A DNA stretch of 64,000 bases from contig NZ_CP143889.1 of NCBI RefSeq assembly GCF_036417355.1, positions 1,302,001 to 1,366,000 of the forward strand, read 5' to 3'. Position numbers and translations under genes: made by a program. The stretch is from Akkermansia sp. RCC_12PD. Lineage in GTDB: Bacteria > Verrucomicrobiota > Verrucomicrobiia > Verrucomicrobiales > Akkermansiaceae. Below, one piece after another: positions 17,777-26,192 of the stretch (positions are counted from its first letter, which is position 1; each line of letters begins with the position of its first letter). Under the pieces are notes generated by a model. The model searched no databases. It saw only the letters and a program-made list of their open reading frames with translations, and had not been told where the DNA came from.

Positions 17777-17848
17777 GGCCTCCGCATCAAGTGGAAAAAG
17801 ATGTTCCTGTCCGTTTGCCTGGAAGTGGCGGCAGTAACACCTTCCTGA
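17777..17848 (+). pseudogene. Relic of a GH36 alpha-galactosidase 3' end
   Basis: The 23 codons plus stop read GLRIKWKKMFLSVCLEV...TPS and align without gaps to the last codons of the intact gene (GIRINWKKTFQSVCLEV...VPS, 5725-5796). By my count 55 of 72 bases match. Upstream of 17777 no further GH36 sequence was recognised. The most likely reading is the surviving end of a second, diverged GH36 gene that was cut away by insertion or deletion. Confidence 0.7.
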
Positions 17849-17926
17849 AAGGAATGCAGGGAACGCCAGCATCCGATCAAGGACGGCAGGAATGCCCGGT
17901 TGTCGGTAGCGGACAGTTTTTTCCTT

Positions 17927-18389
17927 TCATAACTGGAGGTTTGTCTCAAGGAACAGAAAATTTTTGAGATAGGGTTTCTGTTCCTGAAGAAGGTGGATAG
18001 GGCCATCCGGATGTTTCATGTTGATCTTCCTTATCTGCTCTTTTTCCGGGGCCAACACGGCAAACGCTTCTTTCTGGAATTTCAGCCATTCTTTTTATTT
18101 GCTCCCTGGATTCGGTATCCAGCTTTCCTTGTGAGTACTTGAGTTGAATTTCGCGCACCTCCATCTCAATAATCTCTTCGGGAGTAACCTGGAATTTATT
18201 GAAATTGTATTTTCCAAAGGCAAGCGTATGCAGAGCGCCCACCTGGTGCATGTACCATGCAGTACAGGCAAGATCCCGATCCATCTGGCTGGCTGCGGTT
18301 TCTGAAGGGATTTCATTGCCGCGGTACGATTTTTAGAGCCGGGAGCAGCAACCGCACAGGAAAAGAATGGGAAAGAGCAGTAATTTCAT
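17927..18389 (-). pseudogene. Decayed lipoprotein gene (in-frame stop plus frameshift)
   Basis: The ATG at 18389 opens a lipoprotein-type signal, MKLLLFPILFLCGCCSRL, with a lipobox-like LCGC. A TAA follows immediately, after which the same frame continues as SYRGNEIPSE...DRDLACTAWYMHQVG for about 90 codons. At an AAATAAAAAG run near 18094 the sensible frame shifts by one, continuing EWLKFQKEAFAVLAPEKEQ to a stop at 17927. Both lesions make the gene non-functional unless recoded. The original function is unknown. Confidence 0.6.
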
Positions 18390-18503
18390 GATTCCTCGTT
18401 AATGAATTACTCCCAGTATGTCAGATCGGGATGTTTTGCCACTGAACCGGAAAAAATTCCTCCCGGCTTCACAAGTTCTGCTGCATGGAATGTTATCGGC
18501 GCG

Positions 18504-20117
18504 TCAGATGCCGACCACGGCACCAATAGTCTGGATGATGACCTTCGCGATGATGGTCATCAGGATGAGAGCCACGGGGTAGGCGGTGGCGTAGCTGACC
18601 ACCGGGGCCTGGGAATCCGTTTTGCTGGCGATGGCGCCCAGGGCCGGAGTGGAGGTCATGCCGCCGCAGATGCCGCCCAGGCATTCAAGAATGTTCATCT
18701 TGAAGACTTTCATGCCGACAAAGTAGCCGGAGAACATGCCCGCGCAGGTGACGATAATGCCCATCACAAAGACGGCCACGCCGTGGGTGGCTACCGTGTC
18801 CACCAGGTCCGCCCCGCCCTTGATGCCCGCATCCGCCAGGAAGAAGACCAGGCCGAGGTCTTGAAGAAGCAGGCGCGTGGGGCGTGGGATGTACCCCACA
18901 ATGGGGCCCAGGCGGCCGAAGTGGCCGAGGAGCAGGGCGACGATCAGCGGACCGCCGGCAATTCCCAGCGAAATGCCCATGCCGTTGCCCAGGCTGAAGT
19001 TGACCAGCCCCAGAATGATGCCGAGGGACAGGCCGAATCCCAGGGAAAGGAGGTCCGTCTGATTCATGTCCTGGCTGCGGTGTCCGATTTTTTCCCCGTA
19101 TTTGGTGAGGTTTTCCGGCGAACCGACGACGGTGAGCACGTCGTTTCGTTCCAGCGTCGTGTCGCCCGTGGGGACAAAGGTGAACCCCAGCCGGGAGATG
19201 CGGGAGATGATGACGCCGTCCGTACGGAGGGTTTTCAGGTCGCGGAGCTTGCGTCCCGCATAGTCCTTGTTGGTCAGGATCAGCTTGCGGCGTTCCTTCT
19301 GGGAGTCCATGGGGTAGGGGTTTTCACAGGCTTCCCCCAGGAACGCGATGTCGTGCGGCATGGTATCGCTGTTGCCTACGATGAGGACTTCCGTCCCTTC
19401 CCGGAAGGTGTCTTCCGGCGTCAGAGGCATCAGCCTGCCGTCGCGCACCACGCGGGTCACCATGCAGTGCAGGCCGTCCAGCAGCTTGCAGTCCGCAATG
19501 TTCTGGCCGAGCAGGTTGGGCTGGTTGACGCGGACCAGGCGGGAAATGATGCTGGCTTCCTGCTTGGCGTGCATGGCCCTGGCCTCCTTGTGCAGGTCAA
19601 AGTGCAGCAGGCGCGGCAGGAGCTGGACGAACAGAACCACGCCCACGACCCCGAACGGATAGGCGATGCCGTAGCCGATGCTGACGCCGCTGCCGGAGGC
19701 TCCGGGCAGGCTTTCCGTGGCGGCCGCAAGAGCCGGGGTGCTGGTGCAGGCCCCCGCGAAGATGCCGGAGGAAATACCCGCGGGCACATTGAACCAGATG
19801 CCGCACAGGCAGGTGAACAGAGCGGAAACGCCCACAATTACGGCGGACATCACGGCCAGTTTGCTGCCCTGCTTGGCGATGGCGGAAAAGAAGCGGTTGC
19901 CTGCGCTCAGCCCCACGCAGTACACGAAGAGCGCCAGGCCAAGCTGCCCCACTCCATTGGGAATGGCCAACCGGTAGTGGCCGGCGGCAAGCGCCACGAA
20001 GAGCACGCCGGAAAGGCCGAGGTTGAGGCCGTATATTTTAATGCTGCCAAGGGCGATGCCGAAGAAGATGATTCCGAAAAGGACCAGGGTATTGTGGTTG
20101 AGCAGGATGTCGAACAT
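18504..20117 (-). CDS. AspT/YidE-type transporter with two TrkA_C domains
   Basis: A 537-residue membrane protein with two homologous blocks of helices carrying the duplicated signature GACTSTPALAAA and GGMTSTPALGAI, separated by a cytoplasmic region with two TrkA_C-like domains (near NLLGQNIADCKLL and AGRKLRDLKTL). This matches the aspartate:alanine exchanger/YidE family of putative antiporters. Substrate is unknown. It starts 11 bp after nrdG and so is probably cotranscribed with the class III ribonucleotide reductase genes and under the same upstream control. Confidence 0.88.
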   Translation of the reverse strand: MFDILLNHNTLVLFGIIFFGIALGSIKIYGLNLGLSGVLFVALAAGHYRLAIPNGVGQLGLALFVYCVGLSAGNRFFSAIAKQGSKLAVMSAVIVGVSALFTCLCGIWFNVPAGISSGIFAGACTSTPALAAATESLPGASGSGVSIGYGIAYPFGVVGVVLFVQLLPRLLHFDLHKEARAMHAKQEASIISRLVRVNQPNLLGQNIADCKLLDGLHCMVTRVVRDGRLMPLTPEDTFREGTEVLIVGNSDTMPHDIAFLGEACENPYPMDSQKERRKLILTNKDYAGRKLRDLKTLRTDGVIISRISRLGFTFVPTGDTTLERNDVLTVVGSPENLTKYGEKIGHRSQDMNQTDLLSLGFGLSLGIILGLVNFSLGNGMGISLGIAGGPLIVALLLGHFGRLGPIVGYIPRPTRLLLQDLGLVFFLADAGIKGGADLVDTVATHGVAVFVMGIIVTCAGMFSGYFVGMKVFKMNILECLGGICGGMTSTPALGAIASKTDSQAPVVSYATAYPVALILMTIIAKVIIQTIGAVVGI

Positions 20118-20128
20118 GTGGAGCGGTA

Positions 20129-20845
20129 TCAGTTTCTTCCGTTGCCGAGGTCGAAGTTGCGGAATTGGACGGGGAGGGAGGATGAATCCACCCTGCTCCG
20201 GTCAAACGGGCGGTCCGGCGTGGGGAGAGAGTTGAGCGTTTGTGTGGTCTGGTAAAAATTTTGCACGAAGTAGTTGCCTTCATAACCCCGCTTTGTCAAG
20301 TCGCGTATGATGGTGTTGACGTGATCTTCCGTCAACAGGTCCGGGTGCACGGTCGTTCTGACTTCGAAAGGGATTTTTGAGGCAATCAGATAGTCCAGCG
20401 TTCTGGAAAAGAACGGAAACAGGCCGGGCCTTCCCGTGATAGCGCCGTATTGTTCGGCGGGGGCCTTGTAGTCCAGGGCAATGTAGTCGCAAAGCCCTTT
20501 TTCCACCAGGGTTTCCACGACGGAGGGCCGCGTTCCGTTGGTGTCTATTTTGATGGCGAAGCCGAGTTGCCGGATTTCACGGCAGATGGGAATAAGGTCG
20601 GGACACAGCGTGCATTCGCCTCCGGACAGGACCACTCCGTCCAGAAATCCCACCCGATCTCTGAGGAAATCGAGGTAGTCCGTTCGTCCGCCGGTTCCGG
20701 AGGCCGCATTTTTAACCAGGGAGACGTTGTAACAGTACTGACAAAACAGATTACAGCCTCCCAGCCAGAAGATGCAGGCCACCTTGTTGGGAAAGTCCAG
20801 CAAGGTGAGCGGCGTGATGTCCGCTATGCCCCGACCCGTTCCCAT
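20129..20845 (-). CDS. nrdG: Anaerobic ribonucleotide reductase activating protein (radical SAM)
   Basis: A 238-residue radical SAM enzyme. The iron-sulfur motif CNLFCQYC fits CxxxCxxC, and VVLSGGECTL is the SAM-binding GGE segment. The N-terminus (ITPLTLLDFPNKVACIFW) matches activases of the longer NrdG-like type. It installs the glycyl radical on the class III reductase with electrons and S-adenosylmethionine. It follows the separate glycyl-radical ORF by 26 bp in the same operon, which supports the assignment. Confidence 0.88.
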   Translation of the reverse strand: MGTGRGIADITPLTLLDFPNKVACIFWLGGCNLFCQYCYNVSLVKNAASGTGGRTDYLDFLRDRVGFLDGVVLSGGECTLCPDLIPICREIRQLGFAIKIDTNGTRPSVVETLVEKGLCDYIALDYKAPAEQYGAITGRPGLFPFFSRTLDYLIASKIPFEVRTTVHPDLLTEDHVNTIIRDLTKRGYEGNYFVQNFYQTTQTLNSLPTPDRPFDRSRVDSSSLPVQFRNFDLGNGRN

Positions 20846-20871
20846 TGACTTCGCATATGTTATTGGGAAAA

Positions 20872-21066
20872 TTAACGTGGCTGTTCCGTACGAGGGGAAC
20901 AGTTGCAGGGAGCGTCCGGTTCAACGAAGTGGACGCGGTCATGGAATTCGCCCTGCTTGCCGGCATTGAAGGTTTCCACGGGGCGGTGGTAGCCCATGAC
21001 GCGCGTGTACACGGTGCAGCGGGTGCGGTCCTGGGCGTATTTGCTTAGTATTTCCTGTTTGGTCAT
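20872..21066 (-). CDS. Separate glycyl-radical segment of class III ribonucleotide reductase
   Basis: This 64-residue protein matches the extreme C-terminus of NrdD: CTVYTRVMGYHRPVETFNAG and GKQGEFHDRVHF. The RVMGY segment is the place of the radical-bearing glycine, and FNAGKQ is conserved after it in fused enzymes. The large NrdD ORF upstream ends before this motif. There is a separate ATG and a 49-bp spacer after the NrdD stop, so this is a distinct ORF. It presumably docks onto NrdD to give an active enzyme; that is inference. Confidence 0.75.
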   Translation of the reverse strand: MTKQEILSKYAQDRTRCTVYTRVMGYHRPVETFNAGKQGEFHDRVHFVEPDAPCNCSPRTEQPR

Positions 21067-21115
21067 TGTTGTTTTGATGGTTGGATTGAAATGAGGCGGC
21101 CGGTTGAAAAGGCGG

Positions 21116-23212
21116 TTATTCGTGTCTGTGAAGGCGGAGCAGCTCCTCGTCGCAGAAGGGACAGTACTGGTGCTCCCCGCGCAGATAGCCGTGTTTCTCG
21201 CAGACGGAAAAAAGCGGGGTGACGGTCAGGTACGGCATGCGGAAACGGGTCAGCACTTTGCGGACGATGTCCCGGCAGGCTTCCGGAGAACTGATGGCTT
21301 CATTCATGTACATGTGAAAGACGGTTCCGCCGGTGTAGCAGCACTGGAGTTCGTCCTGGAGCTGGAGTGCCCGGAACAAGTCGCTCGTATGGCCCACGGG
21401 GAGCTGGGAACTGTTGGTGTAATAGCGCTGGCCCACGGGGCCCGCCTGGATGATGTCCGGGTAGCGTTTCTGGTCCTCCCGGGCGAAGCGGTGCGTGGTG
21501 CCTTCCGCGGGCGTGGCTTCCAGGTTGTAGAGGTTGCCCGTTTCCTCCTGGTATTCCTGCATGCGGAGGCGGATGAACTCCAGGATTTCTTCCGCGAACT
21601 TTCTGCCTTCTTCCGTGGTGATATCCATGGTGTCATTGGAGAAGTTGCGCAGCAGTTCGTTCATGCCGTTGACGCCGATGGTGGAAAAGTGGTTGCGGAA
21701 GGTGGGCAGGTAGCGCCTGGTGTAGGGGTACAGGCCGCGGTCATACATTTCCTGAACGAAAGCACGCTTTTTTTCCAGGCAGGATTTGGCCAGGTCCAGC
21801 AGTTCCCCCAGCCGTGCGAACAGAGCTTCCCGGTTCTGTTTGAAAAGGTAGCCCAGGCGCGCCAGGTTGATGGTCACCACTCCGATGGAACCGGTCATTT
21901 CCGCGGAGCCGAACAGGCCGCCGCCGCGCTTGAGCAGTTCCCGCAGGTCCAGCTGGAGGCGGCAGCACATGGAACGCACGGCGTCCGGCTTGTAGGCCCG
22001 TTCGTCAGGCACGCGTTCCCCGTTTTCATTGACAGTGTACTGGCTGCCGATGAAGTTCTGGAAGTAGGAGGAGCCTATCTTGGCAGCATTTTCAAACAGG
22101 AGCGGGACGTTTTCCCCTTCCCAGTCGAAGTCTTCCGTGATGTTGACCGTGGGAATGGGGAACGTGAAGGGCTGCCCCGTGCTGTCGCCTTCCGTGAGCA
22201 CTTCATAGAAGGCCTTGTTGATCAGGTTCATTTCCTTCTGGAAGTGCTTGTAGGTCAATTCAGTCAGACTGTTCACCCCGCGTTCCTTCGCTAGGAGGAG
22301 CAGGGCGGGGTCTTCCACTCCTTCAAACAGGTGTTCTCCGCCACTGAAAGGGGCCTGGTCCTGAAGGTCGCGCGGAACAGTCCAGTCGATCGTTACGTTG
22401 GTGAAGGGGGACTGCCCCCAGCGGGAAGGTACATTCAGGTTGTACACGAAGCTGCGGATGTCCTTCTTGATGCGGGTGAAGTCCGCCTGGTCCTTGAAAA
22501 CGTAAGGGGCCAGGAAAGTATCAAAGGAGCTGAACGCCTGGGCTCCGGCCCATTCGCTCTGCAGAATGCCCAGGAAATTGGCCATCTGGCCCAGGGCTTC
22601 CCGGAAGTGGCGGGGAGGCCGGCTGTTTACGCGGCTGCGCACGCCGTTGAACCCTTCATTCAGAAGGTTGCGCAGGCTCCAGCCCGCGCAGTAGCCCGTC
22701 AGGCAGTCCAGGTCGTGAATGTGGTAGTCCCCTTCCCGATGGGCGGTGCCTTCCCGTGCGGAATAGACTTGGTCCAGCCAATAGTTGGCGATCACCTTGC
22801 CAGCGGTGTTGTTGATCAGCCCGGCATTGGAATATGTGGTGTTGGAGTTGGCGGCGATGCGCCAGTCGCTCTGGCCGATGTATTCCTCCACCGTCAGCTT
22901 GCAGTCCACATACGTATTGCCGGAATACAGGCCGGCAATCTGTTCGCGCTGCATCTTGTGCAGGAAGCGGTAGGTGATGAAAGCCTTGGCGGTTTCAAAA
23001 TATCCGCAGCGGAACAGAGCCCGTTCAATCAGGTCCTGGATTTCCTCCACGGTTGCGTTGTCCTGGTGGCCCAGCTTGGCCTCCACCTCTTCATAAATGG
23101 CGCGGTTGTAAACAGTGCCGGAACTGTGGAACGCCTTTTTAATGGCTTCCTCGATCTTGTAGCCCTGATATGGTTCCTTCTTTCCGGAACGTTTGATGAT
23201 GCTTGTCGCCAT
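21116..23212 (-). CDS. nrdD: Anaerobic ribonucleoside-triphosphate reductase, large part (class III)
   Basis: About 698 residues from the ATG at 23212 (an upstream ATG at 23263 would add 17). The N-terminus is an ATP-cone allosteric domain (SIIKRSGKKEPYQGYKIEEA). The barrel region includes HDLDCLTGYCAGW, NVTIDWTVPRDL and TSDLFRALQLQDELQ. The C-terminus has zinc-ribbon cysteines (SVCEKHGYL, YCPFCDEEL) and stops there. No RVxGY glycyl-radical motif is present; that motif lies in the next small ORF. The enzyme makes deoxyribonucleotides without oxygen. A cobalamin riboswitch lies upstream. Confidence 0.92.
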   Translation of the reverse strand: MATSIIKRSGKKEPYQGYKIEEAIKKAFHSSGTVYNRAIYEEVEAKLGHQDNATVEEIQDLIERALFRCGYFETAKAFITYRFLHKMQREQIAGLYSGNTYVDCKLTVEEYIGQSDWRIAANSNTTYSNAGLINNTAGKVIANYWLDQVYSAREGTAHREGDYHIHDLDCLTGYCAGWSLRNLLNEGFNGVRSRVNSRPPRHFREALGQMANFLGILQSEWAGAQAFSSFDTFLAPYVFKDQADFTRIKKDIRSFVYNLNVPSRWGQSPFTNVTIDWTVPRDLQDQAPFSGGEHLFEGVEDPALLLLAKERGVNSLTELTYKHFQKEMNLINKAFYEVLTEGDSTGQPFTFPIPTVNITEDFDWEGENVPLLFENAAKIGSSYFQNFIGSQYTVNENGERVPDERAYKPDAVRSMCCRLQLDLRELLKRGGGLFGSAEMTGSIGVVTINLARLGYLFKQNREALFARLGELLDLAKSCLEKKRAFVQEMYDRGLYPYTRRYLPTFRNHFSTIGVNGMNELLRNFSNDTMDITTEEGRKFAEEILEFIRLRMQEYQEETGNLYNLEATPAEGTTHRFAREDQKRYPDIIQAGPVGQRYYTNSSQLPVGHTSDLFRALQLQDELQCCYTGGTVFHMYMNEAISSPEACRDIVRKVLTRFRMPYLTVTPLFSVCEKHGYLRGEHQYCPFCDEELLRLHRHE

Positions 23213-23369
23213 GGTGATGTCTCGCTTGAAAGGATGATGACCGCTCATCCGCGAGCCTGGCACAAGCCTGGAAAATCATAAGCAGGGGAAGCCGCGTGCA
23301 GCCCGTCTGGAAAGCGGTACACGAGGAAACCTGTGCGTATGTTCATCCTGTCCGCGGGATGGGAGATAC

Positions 23370-23516
23370 GGCAGCATCAGGTCGTCTTCTGGCTCCCGGT
23401 GCGACATGTGATGGAGACTTCCCGATTAACTGGCAATCAGTGTCCGGTCCATCGTCTACCGGTTACAGCGGCGCGTCCGCGACGGATTTTCACCGTCTTC
23501 CGTTACCTGCGCTGAA
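23370..23516 (-). promoter_or_regulatory. Cobalamin riboswitch upstream of nrdD
   Basis: Read on the minus strand the segment shows the cobalamin aptamer core in order: GGAAGACGGTGAAAATCC, GCGGACGCGCCGCTGTAA, a GGGAAG element, and a B12-box-like GAGCCAGAAGACGACCTG. The remaining 160 bases to the nrdD start would hold the expression platform. B12 binding usually lowers expression, so reductase synthesis would fall when B12 is present. Coordinates are by eye. Confidence 0.85.
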
Positions 23517-23582
23517 ATGCAATGAACCATAGAACATATAGGGCTGCAAGGAAAATGTGCAAATAATGTATTAAATATTTTT

Positions 23583-23611
23583 ATTATACAACATATTGTA
23601 TAATATTGGAA
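23583..23611 (-). promoter_or_regulatory. Sigma70-type promoter overlapped by NrdR-like box
   Basis: On the minus strand TTCCAA (23606-23611) and TATAAT (23583-23588) are 17 bp apart, placing the start of transcription near 23575, just ahead of the riboswitch. The spacer and -10 contain a perfect dyad, ATTATACAA-CATA-TTGTATAAT. Its central 16 bp (23586-23601) fit the NrdR box consensus at 13 of 16 positions. A second, weak match lies at 23556-23571. Confidence 0.6.
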
Positions 23612-23686
23612 GCGGATGATTGAAAATACGGCATCCGCCTTCGTCATGACACCATATGTGCCCGGAAGGGCTTCCCTGAGGACGGC

Positions 23687-23827
23687 ATGAGAAAATGGAT
23701 CAAAAATTACGGGTTCTTTGTTTTACTTTTGTCTTGCCTGATCCGTCCGGGTTATGCATATCAACTGATTGGACGGCGCCATCAAACTTCTGCGTTTATC
23801 ATTCAAACGCTATCATTAAAGGGGTAA
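23687..23827 (+). CDS. Short secreted peptide or gene relic
   Basis: A 46-codon frame starts with a convincing signal peptide (MRKWIKNYGFFVLLLSCL, cleavage near GYA) and has only about 22 residues after it (YQLIGRRHQTSAF...). It may be a truncated gene that kept its export signal, or a small peptide. It lies in the 690-bp gap between nrdD and the GH105 gene. Confidence 0.3.
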   Translation: MRKWIKNYGFFVLLLSCLIRPGYAYQLIGRRHQTSAFIIQTLSLKG

Positions 23828-23905
23828 AACGATTCTGCGGGATTATTTCATATAATTCCGAAAAATGATTAAGGAAGAAATTTTAAAACTGGTTTGTTTG
23901 TATAT

Positions 23906-26149
23906 ATGAGTATGCAAGGATTTTCTTTCTCATTCAACAGGCTGCAACAAAGCATACTGGTTCTGTTTCTGTTCTTTTTGTCCGTATTCAGAGTTGCTTC
24001 CGGCGCTCCTGCGGACTGGAAGGAAAAAACCATCAAGGAAAATCTTGAACTTGTAGCAGCCTGGCAGATAGCCCATCCTGTCAAGCGTTCCCATTTGCAT
24101 TGGACCTATGGGGCATTTTATTCCGGCCTGATGCAGTATGCCCTGGCCAATCCGCAGAGCATGAAGCTTCAAACCGTGAGGACGGTCGGGGAAGGCAGCC
24201 AATGGGGCATTCTGAAACGGCCTTACCATGCGGATGACCATGCGATCGGCCATGCCTGGATGGAAATGGCCATGGAGGATGAAAACCCCGCCGCCGCCGA
24301 AAAGATCCGGGCCGTTCTGGATAAGGTGATGGCCCGGCCCTCTTCCGCTTCCCTTGAATTCCAGACGCCCGGATGCCAGGACCGCTGGTGCTGGTCGGAC
24401 GCCCTGTTCATGGCGCCCCCCGTATTCGCGAAGCTGGCGGCCTATACCGGGGACCGCCGGTATCTGGAGTTCATGGACCGGGAATACAAGGCCGCATACG
24501 ATTATTTGTTCGATAAGAAGGAAGGCCTGTTTTACCGGGATTCCCGCTACTTCACCATTCCGGCGGCCAACGGGAAAAAGATGTTCTGGAGCCGCGGAAA
24601 CGGCTGGGTAATTGCCGGACTGCCGATGATTCTGCAGGACATGCCGCAGGACTGGCCCACACGTCACTTTTACGTGGACCTGCTCAAGCGCATGGCGGCG
24701 GCATTGAAGAAATGCCAGTCTCCCGACGGCTCCTGGCACGCCAGCCTGATGGACCCCGCCGAACCGCCCTTGAAGGAAATGAGCGGCACCCTTTTTATCA
24801 TGTACGGGATGATGTGGGGCGTGAACCAGGGTTATCTGGATGAAAAGGAATATTTGCCCGTTATCCGGAAGGCATGGCAGGCGGCCTGCGGCGCCGTGAA
24901 TGCGGAGGGAGCGCTGGGCTGGGTGCAGCCGATCGCGGACAAGCCGGGTCATTATTCCGGGAATGATACGGAAGTGTACGGTTCCGGAGCCTATCTGCTG
25001 GCCGGCTGCGAACTGCGCAAATGGGTGATTCGTCAAGATCATCCGCGTCGGAAAACCGTTTCCGTCACCAATCCCTTGAATGTTTTCCGACCCCGGGAAA
25101 CGGTGTCCGTTCCGTGGAATCCCGGAAAAGGGCGGGATTCTTCCCGGCTGCGCGTGTTTGATGTGCGCAACGGCTGCGTGATCGTTCACCAGCTGGCGGA
25201 TACCGACGGAGACGGCAGGATGGACACCCTGCTGTTCCAGAGCAATTTCCGCGCGGGAGCGTCCCGCGATTTCTGGATTCTGGAGAATTCCTCCCTGGAT
25301 GCCGCTCCTGTGGAAGGGGTGTGCTTCAGTCGTCATGTGCCGGAGCGGCTGGACGATTTTGCGTGGGAAAACGACCGTACGGCCCACCGTATTTACGGTC
25401 CGGCAGTTTCCAGGCCTGCGCCGGAGGGGGAGGGGCTTGTTTCCAGCGGAACGGACGTATGGAGCAAGAAGGCAGGGGTGCCTGTAATTAATGAATTTTA
25501 CAAGAAGGGAGATTATCACCGTGACCACGGCAACGGACTGGACATGTACAATGTGGGGCCCGGACGCGGATGCGGCGGCATTGCCGTATTCAGAGACGGG
25601 AAAGCCCATGTTTCCGGCAACTGGGCCAAGGTACGGACCCTGTACAACGGACCTGTTCAGACCGCTTTTGAAGTAAGTTACGCGCCGTGGAACGTGGGAG
25701 GAGGAATGAAGGCTGTCGAGACCAGGAAGGTGACTCTGGATGCCGGAAGCCATTTCACAAGGGTAAGAAGTTCCGTGACTCTGAACGGGGGCAATTCTTC
25801 GGAAATCCGAGTCGGTGCTGGCCTGGATACCGGGAAGAAAAGGAACAGTTATGAAGTTGTCACGGCGGACCGTGAAGCCGGAATCATGGCCGCATGGAGC
25901 AGGCCCAAGGAGGATAACGGCTGTTTCGGAACCGCTGTTATGGTGCCGTGGGCGCCGGATGGCGCCGCGGAGGATGGAGAGGGATGCTCCTACTGGACCC
26001 GCTCCATGAAGAGCGGGAATTCCTTTGACTGGTACATGGGGGCGGTATGGAGCAAGGCTTCTCCCGTCAAGTCCGCTGAACAATGGGAAAAAGAGGTGCG
26101 CCGCGTCCGCGATTGCATCCGGACTCCGCTCCAGGTAAAAGTGCGTTGA
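23906..26149 (+). CDS. Secreted GH105 unsaturated glucuronyl/rhamnogalacturonyl hydrolase with DUF4861 domain
   Basis: About 747 residues with an N-terminal signal peptide ending near ASGAPAD. The first 380 residues form an (alpha/alpha)6 barrel of the GH88/GH105 kind: RPYHADDHAIGHAWMEMA, CWSDALFMAPP with a catalytic-type Asp, WSRGNGWVIAGL and GSGAYLLAG. The second half is a DUF4861-type beta domain (NEFYKKGDYHRDHGNGLDMY, CGGIAVF). The family removes unsaturated uronic acids left by polysaccharide lyases. ATGs at 23906 and 23912 are equally possible starts. No lyase is encoded nearby. Confidence 0.85.
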   Translation: MSMQGFSFSFNRLQQSILVLFLFFLSVFRVASGAPADWKEKTIKENLELVAAWQIAHPVKRSHLHWTYGAFYSGLMQYALANPQSMKLQTVRTVGEGSQWGILKRPYHADDHAIGHAWMEMAMEDENPAAAEKIRAVLDKVMARPSSASLEFQTPGCQDRWCWSDALFMAPPVFAKLAAYTGDRRYLEFMDREYKAAYDYLFDKKEGLFYRDSRYFTIPAANGKKMFWSRGNGWVIAGLPMILQDMPQDWPTRHFYVDLLKRMAAALKKCQSPDGSWHASLMDPAEPPLKEMSGTLFIMYGMMWGVNQGYLDEKEYLPVIRKAWQAACGAVNAEGALGWVQPIADKPGHYSGNDTEVYGSGAYLLAGCELRKWVIRQDHPRRKTVSVTNPLNVFRPRETVSVPWNPGKGRDSSRLRVFDVRNGCVIVHQLADTDGDGRMDTLLFQSNFRAGASRDFWILENSSLDAAPVEGVCFSRHVPERLDDFAWENDRTAHRIYGPAVSRPAPEGEGLVSSGTDVWSKKAGVPVINEFYKKGDYHRDHGNGLDMYNVGPGRGCGGIAVFRDGKAHVSGNWAKVRTLYNGPVQTAFEVSYAPWNVGGGMKAVETRKVTLDAGSHFTRVRSSVTLNGGNSSEIRVGAGLDTGKKRNSYEVVTADREAGIMAAWSRPKEDNGCFGTAVMVPWAPDGAAEDGEGCSYWTRSMKSGNSFDWYMGAVWSKASPVKSAEQWEKEVRRVRDCIRTPLQVKVR

Positions 26150-26192
26150 GTTCCGGCGGGCGCCGTTTTATCGCAGAATGTCGTGGTTTCCT

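Noticed and set aside
18402-20255. A 617-codon open frame opposite the AspT-like transporter
   Set aside because: It has the low-complexity Gly/Ala/His/Asp content of an antisense shadow of a GC-rich gene, while the minus strand encodes a well-conserved transporter.
21070-21116. Simple frameshift explaining the split NrdD
   Set aside because: The gap contains a clear stop, a spacer without coding pattern and a new ATG; no one-base change joins the two frames smoothly.
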